From: Odontesthes bonariensis
Lineage: Eukaryota > Chordata > Actinopteri > Atheriniformes > Atherinopsidae
Assembly (NCBI RefSeq): GCF_027942865.1
Contig: NC_134507.1
Span: 36,819,711 to 36,883,710 of the forward strand
Length of the DNA: 64,000 bases
Direction of reading: 5' to 3'
Positions 1 through 9,356 of this stretch are shown here, piece by piece. The translations under genes and the position numbers were made by a program. The notes beneath the pieces were generated by a model that did not search any database, was not told the origin of the DNA, and saw only the letters and a list, made by a program, of their open reading frames with translations. Within the stretch, counting starts at the first letter, position 1; every line of letters starts with the position of its first letter.

Positions 1-81
1 AAGGAGCAGTTCCAAAAAGTCAAACAGGGACTGCCTTTGCATTTGACGCAGTCAAACTGCATGCGCCTGGAGAAGCCAAAA

Positions 82-160
82 GGCTTACAGCACCTGGTAT
101 TCCCAGGCGGTCTCCCCATCCAAGTACTAACCAGGCCCGACTCTGCTTAGCTTCTGAGAT
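82..160 (-). pseudogene. Truncated inverted 5S rRNA copy, reference
   Basis: Reads as 5S nt 38 to the 3' end on the strand opposite to the other genes: ATCTCAGAAGCTAAGCAGAG, then the intermediate element and box C with one extra G (GGATGGGGAGACC), ending GCTGTAAGCC and TTTT. The first third, including helix I's 5' strand, is missing, so it cannot make a normal 5S. Its box C (GACCGCCTGGGAATACC) is nearer the vertebrate consensus than that of the full-length genes, so it stems from a different 5S lineage. Confidence 0.88.
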
Positions 161-464
161 AAAACTCTGGCTTTTAGTCTGCGAAAAGAGAGTGAAAGTG
201 AACTCCACTTTGAGATGGCTCTGGGATTGGGCCGACTGGGAGAATTGCTTGAAAAAAACCTCTACACCCAATGAGCGGTCAGAACAAAGCCTCAAGACCC
301 CTAGTCTTTTGCACAGAGTAAAAGACAAAGCAGCCATTGAATAGGGCCCGATTGTTCCTACCTGGTCGGCCGAGGAGCCAGCGTCTCAACCAAGCAAAGC
401 TCACCGTGGGGAAGGTGGCTATGCCAACTAGCCTGATGCACTGCTCCCGCAGTGTCAAATACTC
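161..464 (+). other. 5S-pseudogene to U5 spacer with U5 promoter
   Basis: 304-bp spacer upstream of U5. It holds the U5 PSE (401-418) and a CCAAT-like motif near 269. No octamer is seen at the usual distal-enhancer distance, and no other gene is visible. Repeated in each unit. Confidence 0.6.
401..418 (+). promoter_or_regulatory. Proximal sequence element (PSE) of U5
   Basis: TCACCGTGGGGAAGGTGG matches the vertebrate snRNA PSE pattern (TCACC followed about 8 bases later by AAGTG) and sits at -64 to -47 from U5 +1, the expected place for SNAPc binding. No TATA box follows, as expected for a Pol II-type snRNA gene. The same element precedes the other array U5 genes; the copy before U5 36589-36708 has a C-to-T change in it. 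Confidence 0.75.
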
Positions 465-584
465 GTACTCTGGTTTCTCTTCATAACGTACAAGTCTTTC
501 GCCTTTTACTAAAGACTTCCGTGGAGAGCAGCATTAATGAGTTGTTTCTATTTTTGGAAGGCTTTACCTTTGCGGGTGAAGCCC
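465..584 (+). ncRNA. RNU5: U5 spliceosomal snRNA, reference copy
   Basis: U5 snRNA is the core of the U5 snRNP, whose loop I holds the exon ends during both steps of splicing. The copy starts with the family 5' sequence (GTACTCTGGTTTCTCTTC). It contains the invariant loop I GCCTTTTAC closed by AAGTCTTT/AAAGACTT, then an Sm site (TCTATTTTTGG) and a 3' terminal stem-loop (GGCTTTACC/GGTGAAGCC). Length 120 nt against about 116 in human. A proximal sequence element lies 47-64 bp upstream and U2 follows after 297 bp. The exact 3' end is uncertain by a few bases. Confidence 0.95.
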
Positions 585-589
585 ATTCT

Positions 590-605
590 GTCTGTGCAAA
601 GGAAA
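590..605 (+). promoter_or_regulatory. Candidate U5 3' box
   Basis: GTCTGTGCAAAGGAAA begins 6 bp after the U5 3' end and loosely resembles the vertebrate snRNA 3'-processing box (GTTT, short gap, AAARNNAGA). The position is right and the match is weak. Confidence 0.3.
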
Positions 606-819
606 TCTTCTTGCTGTGCCAAGTGACTTCTCGGAGTAGAGTCACCTTATTTGTTGAGACCGTGCCCATGTTCAAAGCTGGAGCGCTAAATTGTTGTTGT
701 TTGAATGGTGCTCAGTGGAGCGGGCGGGAGTGCAAAGTTGTACCATCTGAAACGGCTGAAGAGTGCTCACTGCAGCGGGTGGGCGGAGGTGCAAAGTGAC
801 GCTTTGTAGGCAAAAAAAG

Positions 820-837
820 AGCACCGCCACAAGTGCG
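820..837 (+). promoter_or_regulatory. PSE of U2
   Basis: AGCACCGCCACAAGTGCG at -62 to -45 from U2 +1 matches the PSE pattern (CACC, GC-rich middle, AAGTG) and is at the same distance as the U5 and U1 elements in this window. Confidence 0.7.
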
Positions 838-881
838 CATTGTGCCAGGAAGGGCTCTCGGACGTGAAACAGTGGAGGGTT

Positions 882-1068
882 ATCGCTTCTCGGCCTTTTG
901 GCTAAGATCAAGTGTAGTATCTGTTCTTATCAGTTTAATATCTGATACGTCCTCTATATGAGGACTACATATTAAATGGATTTTTAGGCACAGGGGTTGA
1001 AAAAGGGGCTTGCTCCGTTCACTCCACGCATCGACCCGGTACTGCAGTGCCGCCGGGAACGGTCCACT
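882..1068 (+). ncRNA. RNU2: U2 spliceosomal snRNA, reference copy
   Basis: U2 snRNA base-pairs with the intron branch site and with U6. The first 60 or so bases equal human U2: the start ATCGCTTCTCGGCC, the branch-site recognition sequence GTAGTA (nt 33-38), and the IIa stem-loop. The IIb stem (GTCCTC/GAGGAC), the Sm region (GGATTTTTAGG) and stem-loops III and IV follow. Stem IV has paired C-G replacements relative to human, supporting RNA-level constraint. Length 187 nt, as in the family. This copy has C at nt 183 where most copies have G. Confidence 0.97.
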
Positions 1069-1436
1069 CTTCCCAACTCTTGTGAAATAACAAAACCAGC
1101 GGTACATGGTGGTAGTTTCAGGGAGCCATTGTATTCTGACTTCTAAAATGGAACTATAATCTTTAGAAAAGACGCAGCTTATGAGCACGTCGTGGGATTG
1201 AGCTTCCCTGGTTTCTCTGTATGACCATGAACACCAAACTACACACAGAGAACAGAGGAGCTTGACAGACACACACTAAGTTATCTGAGAGTCCCATTTT
1301 CAGCTGCAGAGAACAATCACATCAGGGAAGTCGACGTGCAGGCTCAACATCAGCCTCTCAAGCCAACTCTCTGGTAAAATAGGGGCAACGTATGGTTCCA
1401 GCACCTATGTAACACATATTTGTCATGGGGACTGTG
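1069..1436 (+). other. U2-5S spacer, no gene seen
   Basis: 368-bp spacer repeated in every unit. Apart from the candidate U2 3' box and an AT-rich ACATATTTG about 24-16 bp before 5S (a possible TATA-like 5S upstream element, as in fish 5S genes) I see no RNA gene, repeat or coding signal. Confidence 0.6.
1077..1092 (+). promoter_or_regulatory. Candidate U2 3' box
   Basis: CTCTTGTGAAATAACA lies 9-24 bp past the U2 end and resembles the segment after U5. A weak match to the snRNA 3' box, supported mostly by position. Confidence 0.3.
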
Positions 1437-1555
1437 GCTTACGGCCACACCGCCCTGAACACGCCCGATCTCGTCCGAACTCGGAAGCCAAGCAGGGTCT
1501 GGCCTGGTTAGTACTTGGATGGGAGACCGCTTAGGAATACCAGGTGCTGTAAGCA
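1437..1555 (+). rRNA. RN5S: 5S rRNA gene, left array copy 1
   Basis: Full-length 5S rRNA (Pol III product of the large ribosomal subunit). Ends GCTTACGGC and GCTGTAAGC pair as helix I, and the internal control region lies in nt 50-97. A T5 terminator follows. Compared with the usual vertebrate 5S it has CACACCG, GAACTCGG, GAAGCC and GACCGCTTAGG in place of CATACCA, GATCTCGG, GAAGCT and GACCGCCTGGG, so it is a divergent 5S type. This copy also has a G-to-T change between box A and the intermediate element. Transcription is likely but not certain. Confidence 0.9.
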
Positions 1556-1560
1556 TTTTT
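1556..1560 (+). terminator. Pol III T5 terminator of 5S
   Basis: A run of five T directly after the 5S 3' end, the standard RNA polymerase III stop; the pyrimidine-rich CTCTCTTCTCTCT follows. Present after every full-length 5S in the window. Confidence 0.8.
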
Positions 1561-1570
1561 CTCTCTTCTC

Positions 1571-1776
1571 TCTGCATGTCTTTTGTTGAAACATCTGTTG
1601 ATCACCCTGTGATCCATCTTGCTGATCCTGGATCTGCTAAGGTGTCCCAGGTCATGGTTGCCTTTGATCCTCATACATTTAACTTTGTCCTGACAAAGGA
1701 GCAGTTCCAAAAAGTCAAACAGGGACTGCCTTTGCATTTGACGCAGTCAAACTGCATGCGCCTGGAGAAGCCAAAA
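1571..1776 (+). pseudogene. Coding-like fragment between 5S and inverted 5S pseudogene
   Basis: From the ATG at 1576 the frame stays open for about 67 codons up to the 5S pseudogene and reads like a real protein segment (VSQVMVAFDPHTFNF, then LTKEQFQKVKQG). I do not recognise the family. It is present in every unit of both arrays; changes seen include A to V in copy 2 and K to N in the 8495-region copy. Because copies are homogenised, an open frame alone does not show selection. Possibly a host exon captured when the inverted 5S copy was formed; function not inferred. Confidence 0.35.
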
Positions 1777-1855
1777 GGCTTACAGCACCTGGTATTCCCA
1801 GGCGGTCTCCCCATCCAAGTACTAACCAGGCCCGACTCTGCTTAGCTTCTGAGAT
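1777..1855 (-). pseudogene. Truncated inverted 5S, left unit 2
   Basis: Identical in structure to the copy at 82-160; convergent with the 5S at 1437-1555 across 221 bp. Confidence 0.87.
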
Positions 1856-2159
1856 AAAACTCTGGCTTTTAGTCTGCGAAAAGAGAGTGAAAGTGAACTC
1901 CACTTTGAGATGGCTCTGGGATTGGGCCGACTGGGAGAATTGCTTGAAAAAAACCTCTACACCCAATGAGCGGTCAGAACAAAGCCTCAAGACCCCTAGT
2001 CTTTTGCACAGAGTAAAAGACAAAGCAGCCATTGAATAGGGCCCGATTGTTCCTACCTGGTCGGCCGAGGAGCCAGCGTCTCAACCAAGCAAAGCTCACC
2101 GTGGGGAAGGTGGCTATGCCAACTAGCCTGATGCACTGCTCCCGCAGTGTCAAATACTC

Positions 2160-2279
2160 GTACTCTGGTTTCTCTTCATAACGTACAAGTCTTTCGCCTT
2201 TTACTAAAGACTTCCGTGGAGAGCAGCATTAATGAGTTGTTTCTATTTTTGGAAGGCTTTACCTTTGCGGGTGAAGCCC
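2160..2279 (+). ncRNA. RNU5: U5 snRNA, left array copy 2
   Basis: Same as the reference U5 including loop I and Sm site. Confidence 0.94.
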
Positions 2280-2576
2280 ATTCAGTCTGTGCAAAGGAAA
2301 TCTTCTTGCTGTGCCAAGTGACTTCTCGGAGTAGAGTCACCTTATTTGTTGAGACCGTGCCCATGTTCAAAGCTGGAGCGCTAAATTGTTGTTGTTTGAA
2401 TGGTGCTCAGTGGAGCGGGCGGGAGTGCAAAGTTGTACCATCTGAAACGGCTGAAGAGTGCTCACTGCAGCGGGTGGGCGGAGGTGCAAAGTGACGCTTT
2501 GTAGGCAAAAAAAGAGCACCGCCACAAGTGCGCATTGTGCCAGGAAGGGCTCTCGGACGTGAAACAGTGGAGGGTT

Positions 2577-2763
2577 ATCGCTTCTCGGCCTTTTGGCTAA
2601 GATCAAGTGTAGTATCTGTTCTTATCAGTTTAATATCTGATACGTCCTCTATATGAGGACTACATATTAAATGGATTTTTAGGCACAGGGGTTGAAAAAG
2701 GGGCTTGCTCCGTTCACTCCACGCATCGACCCGGTACTGCAGTGCCGCCGGGAACGGTGCACT
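2577..2763 (+). ncRNA. RNU2: U2 snRNA, left array copy 2
   Basis: Full-length; 3' end GGTGCAC as in human U2. Confidence 0.97.
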
Positions 2764-3131
2764 CTTCCCAACTCTTGTGAAATAACAAAACCAGCGGTAC
2801 ATGGTGGTAGTTTCAGGGAGCCATTGTATTCTGACTTCTAAAATGGAACTATAATCTTTAGAAAAGACGCAGCTTATGAGCACGTCGTGGGATTGAGCTT
2901 CCCTGGTTTCTCTGTATGACCATGAACACCAAACTACACACAGAGAACAGAGGAGCTTGACAGACACACACTAAGTTATCTGAGAGTCCCATTTTCAGCT
3001 GCAGAGAACAATCACATCAGGGAAGTCGACGTGCAGGCTCAACATCAGCCTCTCAAGCCAACTCTCTGGTAAAATAGGGGCAACGTATGGTTCCAGCACC
3101 TATGTAACACATATTTGTCACAGGGACTGTG

Positions 3132-3250
3132 GCTTACGGCCACACCGCCCTGAACACGCCCGATCTCGTCCGAACTCGGAAGCCAAGCAGGGTCGGTTCT
3201 GGTTAGTACTTGGATGGGAGACCGCTTAGGAATACCAGGTGCTGTAAGCA
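3132..3250 (+). rRNA. RN5S: 5S rRNA, left array copy 2
   Basis: Full length, with GGTTCTGG in place of GGGCCTGG in the intermediate-element region; function doubtful for this copy. Confidence 0.85.
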
Positions 3251-3471
3251 TTTTTCTCTCTTCTCTCTGCATGTCTTTTGTTGAAACATCTGTTGATCAC
3301 CCTGTGATCCATCTTGCTGATCCTGGATCTGTTAAGGTGTCCCAGGTCATGGTTGCCTTTGATCCTCATACATTTAACTTTGTCCTGACAAAGGAGCAGT
3401 TCCAAAAAGTCAAACAGGGACTGCCTTTGCATTTGACGCAGTCAAACTGCATGCGCCTGGAGAAGCCAAAA

Positions 3472-3550
3472 GGCTTACAGCACCTGGTATTCCCAGGCGG
3501 TCTCCCCATCCAAGTACTAACCAGGCCCGACTCTGCTTAGCTTCTGAGAT
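3472..3550 (-). pseudogene. Truncated inverted 5S, left unit 3
   Basis: Same 79-bp fragment, no copy-specific change noticed. Confidence 0.87.
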
Positions 3551-3854
3551 AAAACTCTGGCTTTTAGTCTGCGAAAAGAGAGTGAAAGTGAACTCCACTT
3601 TGAGATGGCTCTGGGATTGGGCCGACTGGGAGAATTGCTTGAAAAAAACCTCTACACCCAATGAGCGGTCAGAACAAAGCCTCAAGACCCCTAGTCTTTT
3701 GCACAGAGTAAAAGACAAAGCAGCCATTGAATAGGGCCCGATTGTTCCTACCTGGTCGGCCGAGGAGCCAGCGTCTCAACCAAGCAAAGCTCACCGTGGG
3801 GAAGGTGGCTATGCCAACTAGCCTGATGCACTGCTCCCGCAGTGTCAAATACTC

Positions 3855-3974
3855 GTACTCTGGTTTCTCTTCATAACGTACAAGTCTTTCGCCTTTTACT
3901 AAAGACTTCCGTGGAGAGCAGCATTAATGAGTTGTTTCTATTTTTGGAAGGCTTTACCTTTGCGGGTGAAGCCC
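3855..3974 (+). ncRNA. RNU5: U5 snRNA, left array copy 3
   Basis: Intact loop I, Sm site and terminal stem. Confidence 0.94.
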
Positions 3975-4271
3975 ATTCAGTCTGTGCAAAGGAAATCTTC
4001 TTGCTGTGCCAAGTGACTTCTCGGAGTAGAGTCACCTTATTTGTTGAGACCGTGCCCATGTTCAAAGCTGGAGCGCTAAATTGTTGTTGTTTGAATGGTG
4101 CTCAGTGGAGCGGGCGGGAGTGCAAAGTTGTACCATCTGAAACGGCTGAAGAGTGCTCACTGCAGCGGGTGGGCGGAGGTGCAAAGTGACGCTTTGTAGG
4201 CAAACAAAGAGCACCGCCACAAGTGCGCATTGTGCCAGGAAGGGCTCTCGGACGTGAAACAGTGGAGGGTT

Positions 4272-4458
4272 ATCGCTTCTCGGCCTTTTGGCTAAGATCA
4301 AGTGTAGTATCTGTTCTTATCAGTTTAATATCTGATACGTCCTCTATATGAGGACTACATATTAAATGGATTTTTAGGCACAGGGGTTGAAAAAGGGGCT
4401 TGCTCCGTTCACTCCACGCATCGACCCGGTACTGCAGTGCCGCCGGGAACGGTCCACT
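4272..4458 (+). ncRNA. RNU2: U2 snRNA, left array copy 3
   Basis: Full-length; shares the C variant in the 3' tail with copy 1. Confidence 0.97.
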
Positions 4459-4826
4459 CTTCCCAACTCTTGTGAAATAACAAAACCAGCGGTACATGGT
4501 GGTAGTTTCAGGGAGCCATTGTATTCTGACTTCTAAAATGGAACTATAATCTTTAGAAAAGACGCAGCTTATGAGCACGTCGTGGGATTGAGCTTCCCTG
4601 GTTTCTCTGTATGACCATGAACACCAAACTACACACAGAGAACAGAGGAGCTTGACAGACACACACTAAGTTATCTGAGAGTCCCATTTTCAGCTGCAGA
4701 GAACAATCACATCAGGGAAGTCGACGTGCAGGCTCAACATCAGCCTCTCAAGCCAACTCTCTGGTAAAATAGGGGCAACGTATGGTTCCAGCACCTATGT
4801 AACACATATTTGTCACGGGGATTGTG

Positions 4827-4945
4827 GCTTACGGCCACACCGCCCTGAACACGCCCGATCTCGTCCGAACTCGGAAGCCAAGCAGGGTCGGGCCTGGTTA
4901 GTACTTGGATGGGAGACCGCTTAGGAATACCAGGTGCTGTAAGCA
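4827..4945 (+). rRNA. RN5S: 5S rRNA, left array copy 3
   Basis: Full length, GGGTCGGGCCTGG intact; box C has the left-array GCTTAGG form. Confidence 0.9.
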
Positions 4946-5166
4946 TTTTTCTCTCTTCTCTCTGCATGTCTTTTGTTGAAACATCTGTTGATCACCCTGT
5001 GATCCATCTTGCTGATCCTGGATCTGCTAAGGTGTCCCAGGTCATGGTTGCCTTTGATCCTCATACATTTAACTTTGTCCTGACAAAGGAGCAGTTCCAA
5101 AAAGTCAAACAGGGACTGCCTTTGCATTTGACGCAGTCAAACTGCATGCGCCTGGAGAAGCCAAAA

Positions 5167-5245
5167 GGCTTACAGCACCTGGTATTCCCAGGCGGTCTCC
5201 CCATCCAAGTACTAACCAGGCCCGACTCTGCTTAGCTTCTGAGAT
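5167..5245 (-). pseudogene. Truncated inverted 5S, left unit 4
   Basis: Same 79-bp fragment, no copy-specific change noticed. Confidence 0.87.
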
Positions 5246-5549
5246 AAAACTCTGGCTTTTAGTCTGCGAAAAGAGAGTGAAAGTGAACTCCACTTTGAGA
5301 TGGCTCTGGGATTGGGCCGACTGGGAGAATTGCTTGAAAAAAACCTCTACACCCAATGAGCGGTCAGAACAAAGCCTCAAGACCCCTAGTCTTTTGCACA
5401 GAGTAAAAGACAAAGCAGCCATTGAATAGGGCCCGATTGTTCCTACCTGGTCGGCCGAGGAGCCAGCGTCTCAACCAAGCAAAGCTCACCGTGGGGAAGG
5501 TGGCTATGCCAACTAGCCTGATGCACTGCTCCCGCAGTGTCAAATACTC

Positions 5550-5669
5550 GTACTCTGGTTTCTCTTCATAACGTACAAGTCTTTCGCCTTTTACTAAAGA
5601 CTTCCGTGGAGAGCAGCATTAATGAGTTGTTTCTATTTTTGGAAGGCTTTACCTTTGCGGGTGAAGCCC
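5550..5669 (+). ncRNA. RNU5: U5 snRNA, left array copy 4
   Basis: Intact loop I, Sm site and terminal stem. Confidence 0.94.
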
Positions 5670-5966
5670 ATTCAGTCTGTGCAAAGGAAATCTTCTTGCT
5701 GTGCCAAGTGACTTCTCGGAGTAGAGTCACCTTATTTGTTGAGACCGTGCCCATGTTCAAAGCTGGAGCGCTAAATTGTTGTTGTTTGAATGGTGCTCAG
5801 TGGAGCGGGCGGGAGTGCAAAGTTGTACCATCTGAAACGGCTGAAGAGTGCTCACTGCAGCGGGTGGGCGGAGGTGCAAAGTGACGCTTTGTAGGCAAAA
5901 AAAGAGCACCGCCACAAGTGCGCATTGTGCCAGGAAGGGCTCTCGGACGTGAAACAGTGGAGGGTT

Positions 5967-6153
5967 ATCGCTTCTCGGCCTTTTGGCTAAGATCAAGTGT
6001 AGTATCTGTTCTTATCAGTTTAATATCTGATACGTCCTCTATATGAGGACTACATATTAAATGGATTTTTAGGCACAGGGGTTGAAAAAGGGGCTTGCTC
6101 CGTTCACTCCACGCATCGACCCGGTACTGCAGTGCCGCCGGGAACGGTGCACT
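5967..6153 (+). ncRNA. RNU2: U2 snRNA, left array copy 4
   Basis: Full-length, 3' end GGTGCAC. Its downstream spacer has private changes near 6162 and 6202. Confidence 0.97.
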
Positions 6154-6521
6154 CTTCCCAATTCTTGTGAAATAACAAAACCAGCGGTACATGGTGGTAG
6201 TGTAAGGGAGCCATTGTATTCTGACTTCTAAAATGGAACTATAATCTTTAGAAAAGACGCAGCTTATGAGCACGTCGTGGGATTGAGCTTCCCTGGTTTC
6301 TCTGTATGACCATGAACACCAAACTACACACAGAGAACAGAGGAGCTTGACAGACACACACTAAGTTATCTGAGAGTCCCATTTTCAGCTGCAGAGAACA
6401 ATCACATCAGGGAAGTCGACGTGCAGGCTCAACATCAGCCTCTCAAGCCAACTCTCTGGTAAAATAGGGGCAACGTATGGTTCCAGCACCTATGTAACAC
6501 ATATTTGTCACGGGGACTGTG

Positions 6522-6640
6522 GCTTACGGCCACACCGCCCTGAACACGCCCGATCTCGTCTGAACTCGGAAGCCAAGCAGGGTCGGGCCTGGTTAGAACT
6601 TGGATGGGAGACCGCTTAGGAATACCAGGTGCTGTAAGCA
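6522..6640 (+). rRNA. RN5S: 5S rRNA, left array copy 4
   Basis: Full length; private changes CGTCTGAAC and TTAGAACTTGG. Confidence 0.87.
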
Positions 6641-6861
6641 TTTTTCTCTCTTCTCTCTGCATGTCTTTTGTTGAAACATCTGTTGATCACCCTGTGATCC
6701 ATCTTGCTGATCCTGGATCTGCTAAGGTGTCCCAGGTCATGGTTGCCTTTGATCCTCATACATTTAACTTTGTCCTGACAAAGGAGCAGTTCCAAAAAGT
6801 CAAACAGGGACTGCCTTTGCATTTGACGCAGTCAAACTGCATGCGCCTGGAGAAGCCAAAA

Positions 6862-6940
6862 GGCTTACAGCACCTGGTATTCCCAGGCGGTCTCCCCATC
6901 CAAGTACTAACCAGGCCCGACTCTGCTTAGCTTCTGAGAT
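6862..6940 (-). pseudogene. Truncated inverted 5S, left unit 5
   Basis: Same 79-bp fragment, no copy-specific change noticed. Confidence 0.87.
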
Positions 6941-7244
6941 AAAACTCTGGCTTTTAGTCTGCGAAAAGAGAGTGAAAGTGAACTCCACTTTGAGATGGCT
7001 CTGGGATTGGGCCGACTGGGAGAATTGCTTGAAAAAAACCTCTACACCCAATGAGCGGTCAGAACAAAGCCTCAAGACCCCTAGTCTTTTGCACAGAGTA
7101 AAAGACAAAGCAGCCATTGAATAGGGCCCGATTGTTCCTACCTGGTCGGCCGAGGAGCCAGCGTCTCAACCAAGCAAAGCTCACCGTGGGGAAGGTGGCT
7201 ATGCCAACTAGCCTGATGCACTGCTCCCGCAGTGTCAAATACTC

Positions 7245-7364
7245 GTACTCTGGTTTCTCTTCATAACGTACAAGTCTTTCGCCTTTTACTAAAGACTTCC
7301 GTGGAGAGCAGCATTAATGAGTTGTTTCTATTTTTGGAAGGCTTTACCTTTGCGGGTGAAGCCC
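7245..7364 (+). ncRNA. RNU5: U5 snRNA, left array copy 5
   Basis: Intact loop I, Sm site and terminal stem. Confidence 0.94.
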
Positions 7365-7661
7365 ATTCAGTCTGTGCAAAGGAAATCTTCTTGCTGTGCC
7401 AAGTGACTTCTCGGAGTAGAGTCACCTTATTTGTTGAGACCGTGCCCATGTTCAAAGCTGGAGCGCTAAATTGTTGTTGTTTGAATGGAGCTCAGTGGAG
7501 CGGGCGGGAGTGCAAAGTTGTACCATCTGAAACGGCTGAAGAGTGCTCACTGCAGCGGGTGGGCGGAGGTGCAAAGTGACGCTTTGTAGGCAAAAAAAGA
7601 GCACCGCCACAAGTGCGCATTGTGCCAGGAAGGGCTCTCGGACGTGAAACAGTGGAGGGTT

Positions 7662-7848
7662 ATCGCTTCTCGGCCTTTTGGCTAAGATCAAGTGTAGTAT
7701 CTGTTCTTATCAGTTTAATATCTGATACGTCCTCTATATGAGGACTACATATTAAATGGATTTTTAGGCACAGGGGTTGAAAAAGGGGCTTGCTCCGTTC
7801 ACTCCACGCATCGACCCGGTACTGCAGTGCCGCCGGGAACGGTGCACT
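7662..7848 (+). ncRNA. RNU2: U2 snRNA, left array copy 5
   Basis: Full-length, 3' end GGTGCAC. Confidence 0.97.
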
Positions 7849-8216
7849 CTTCCCAACTCTTGTGAAATAACAAAACCAGCGGTACATGGTGGTAGTTTCA
7901 GGGAGCCATTGTATTCTGACTTCTAAAATGGAACTATAATCTTTAGAAAAGACGCAGTTTATGAGCACGTCGTGGGATTGAGCTTCCCTGGTTTCTCTGT
8001 ATGACCATGAACACCAAACTACACACAGAGAACAGAGGAGCTTGACAGACACACACTAAGTTATCTGAGAGTCCCATTTTCAGCTGCAGAGAACAATCAC
8101 ATCAGGGAAGTCGACGTGCAGGCTCAACATCAGCCTCTCAAGCCAACTCTCTGGTAAAATAGGGGCAACGTATGGTTCCAGCACCTATGTAACACATATT
8201 TGTCACGGGGATTGTG

Positions 8217-8335
8217 GCTTACGGCCACACCGCCCTGAACACGCCCGATCTCGTCCGAACTCGGAAGCCAAGCAGGGTCGGGCCTGGTTAGTACTTGGAT
8301 GGGAGACCGCTTGGGAATACCAGGTGCTGTAAGCA
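8217..8335 (+). rRNA. RN5S: 5S rRNA, left array copy 5
   Basis: Full length; box C reads GACCGCTTGGG, the form nearest the vertebrate consensus in the left array. Confidence 0.9.
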
Positions 8336-8556
8336 TTTTTCTCTCTTCTCTCTGCATGTCTTTTGTTGAAACATCTGTTGATCACCCTGTGATCCATCTT
8401 GCTGATCCTGGATCTGCTAAGGTGTCCCAGGTCATGGTTGCCTTTGATCCTCATACATTTAACTTTGTCCTGACAAAGGAGCAGTTCCAAAAAGTCAAAC
8501 AGGGACTGCCTTTGCATTTGACGCAGTCAAACTGCATGCGCCTGGAGAACCCAAAA

Positions 8557-8635
8557 GGCTTACAGCACCTGGTATTCCCAGGCGGTCTCCCCATCCAAGT
8601 TCTAACCAGGCCCGACTCTGCTTAGCTTCTGAGAT
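8557..8635 (-). pseudogene. Truncated inverted 5S, left unit 6
   Basis: Same fragment with a private change (GTACTTGG to GAACTTGG on the 5S strand). Confidence 0.87.
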
Positions 8636-8939
8636 AAAACTCTGGCTTTTAGTCTGCGAAAAGAGAGTGAAAGTGAACTCCACTTTGAGATGGCTCTGGG
8701 ATTGGGCCGACTGGGAGAACTGCTTGAAAAAAACCTCTACACCCAATGAGCGGTCAGAACAAAGCCTCAAGACCCCTAGTCTTTTGCACAGAGTAAAAGA
8801 CAAAGCAGCCATTGAATAGGGCCCGATTGTTCCTACCTGGTCGGCCGAGGAGCCAGCGTCTCAACCAAGCAAAGCTCACCGTGGGGAAGGTGGCTATGCC
8901 AACTAGCCTGATGCACTGCTCCCGCAGTGTCAAATACTC

Positions 8940-9059
8940 GTACTCTGGTTTCTCTTCATAACGTACAAGTCTTTCGCCTTTTACTAAAGACTTCCGTGGA
9001 GAGCAGCATTAATGAGTTGTTTCTATTTTTGGAAGGCTTTACCTTTGCGGGTGAAGCCC
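8940..9059 (+). ncRNA. RNU5: U5 snRNA, left array copy 6
   Basis: Intact. The spacer after it (at 9128) has the C variant that is typical of the right array's distal units. Confidence 0.94.
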
Positions 9060-9356
9060 ATTCTGTCTGTGCAAAGGAAATCTTCTTGCTGTGCCAAGTG
9101 ACTTCTCGGAGTAGAGTCACCTTATTTCTTGAGACCGTGCCCATGTTCAAAGCTGGAGCGCTAAATTGTTGTTGTTTGAATGGTGCTCAGTGGAGCGGGC
9201 GGGAGTGCAAAGTTGTACCATCTGAAACGGCTGAAGAGTGCTCACTGCAGCGGGTGGGCGGAGGTGCAAAGTGACGCTTTGTAGGCAAAAAAAGAGCACC
9301 GCCACAAGTGCGCATTGTGCCAGGAAGGGCTCTCGGACGTGAAACAGTGGAGGGTT

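Larger units (their letters stand above)
585..881 (+). promoter_or_regulatory. U5-U2 spacer with U2 promoter region
   Basis: 297-bp spacer holding the presumed U2 promoter. It contains two imperfect direct repeats, at about 699-731 and 754-790, each with a GTGCTCA start, a GC-box-like core (GGGCGGG near 722, GGGCGGA near 781) and a TGCAAAG end that resembles a degenerate octamer. This arrangement is compatible with a distal enhancer of Sp1/Oct type, though at -90 to -185 it is closer than usual. No protein-coding signal. Confidence 0.4.

Noticed and set aside
20-337. Open frames of 64-153 codons recurring every 1,695 bp over U5, U2, spacers and 5S on both strands
   Set aside because: They run through RNA genes and promoters, have no family resemblance, and repeat only because the unit repeats.
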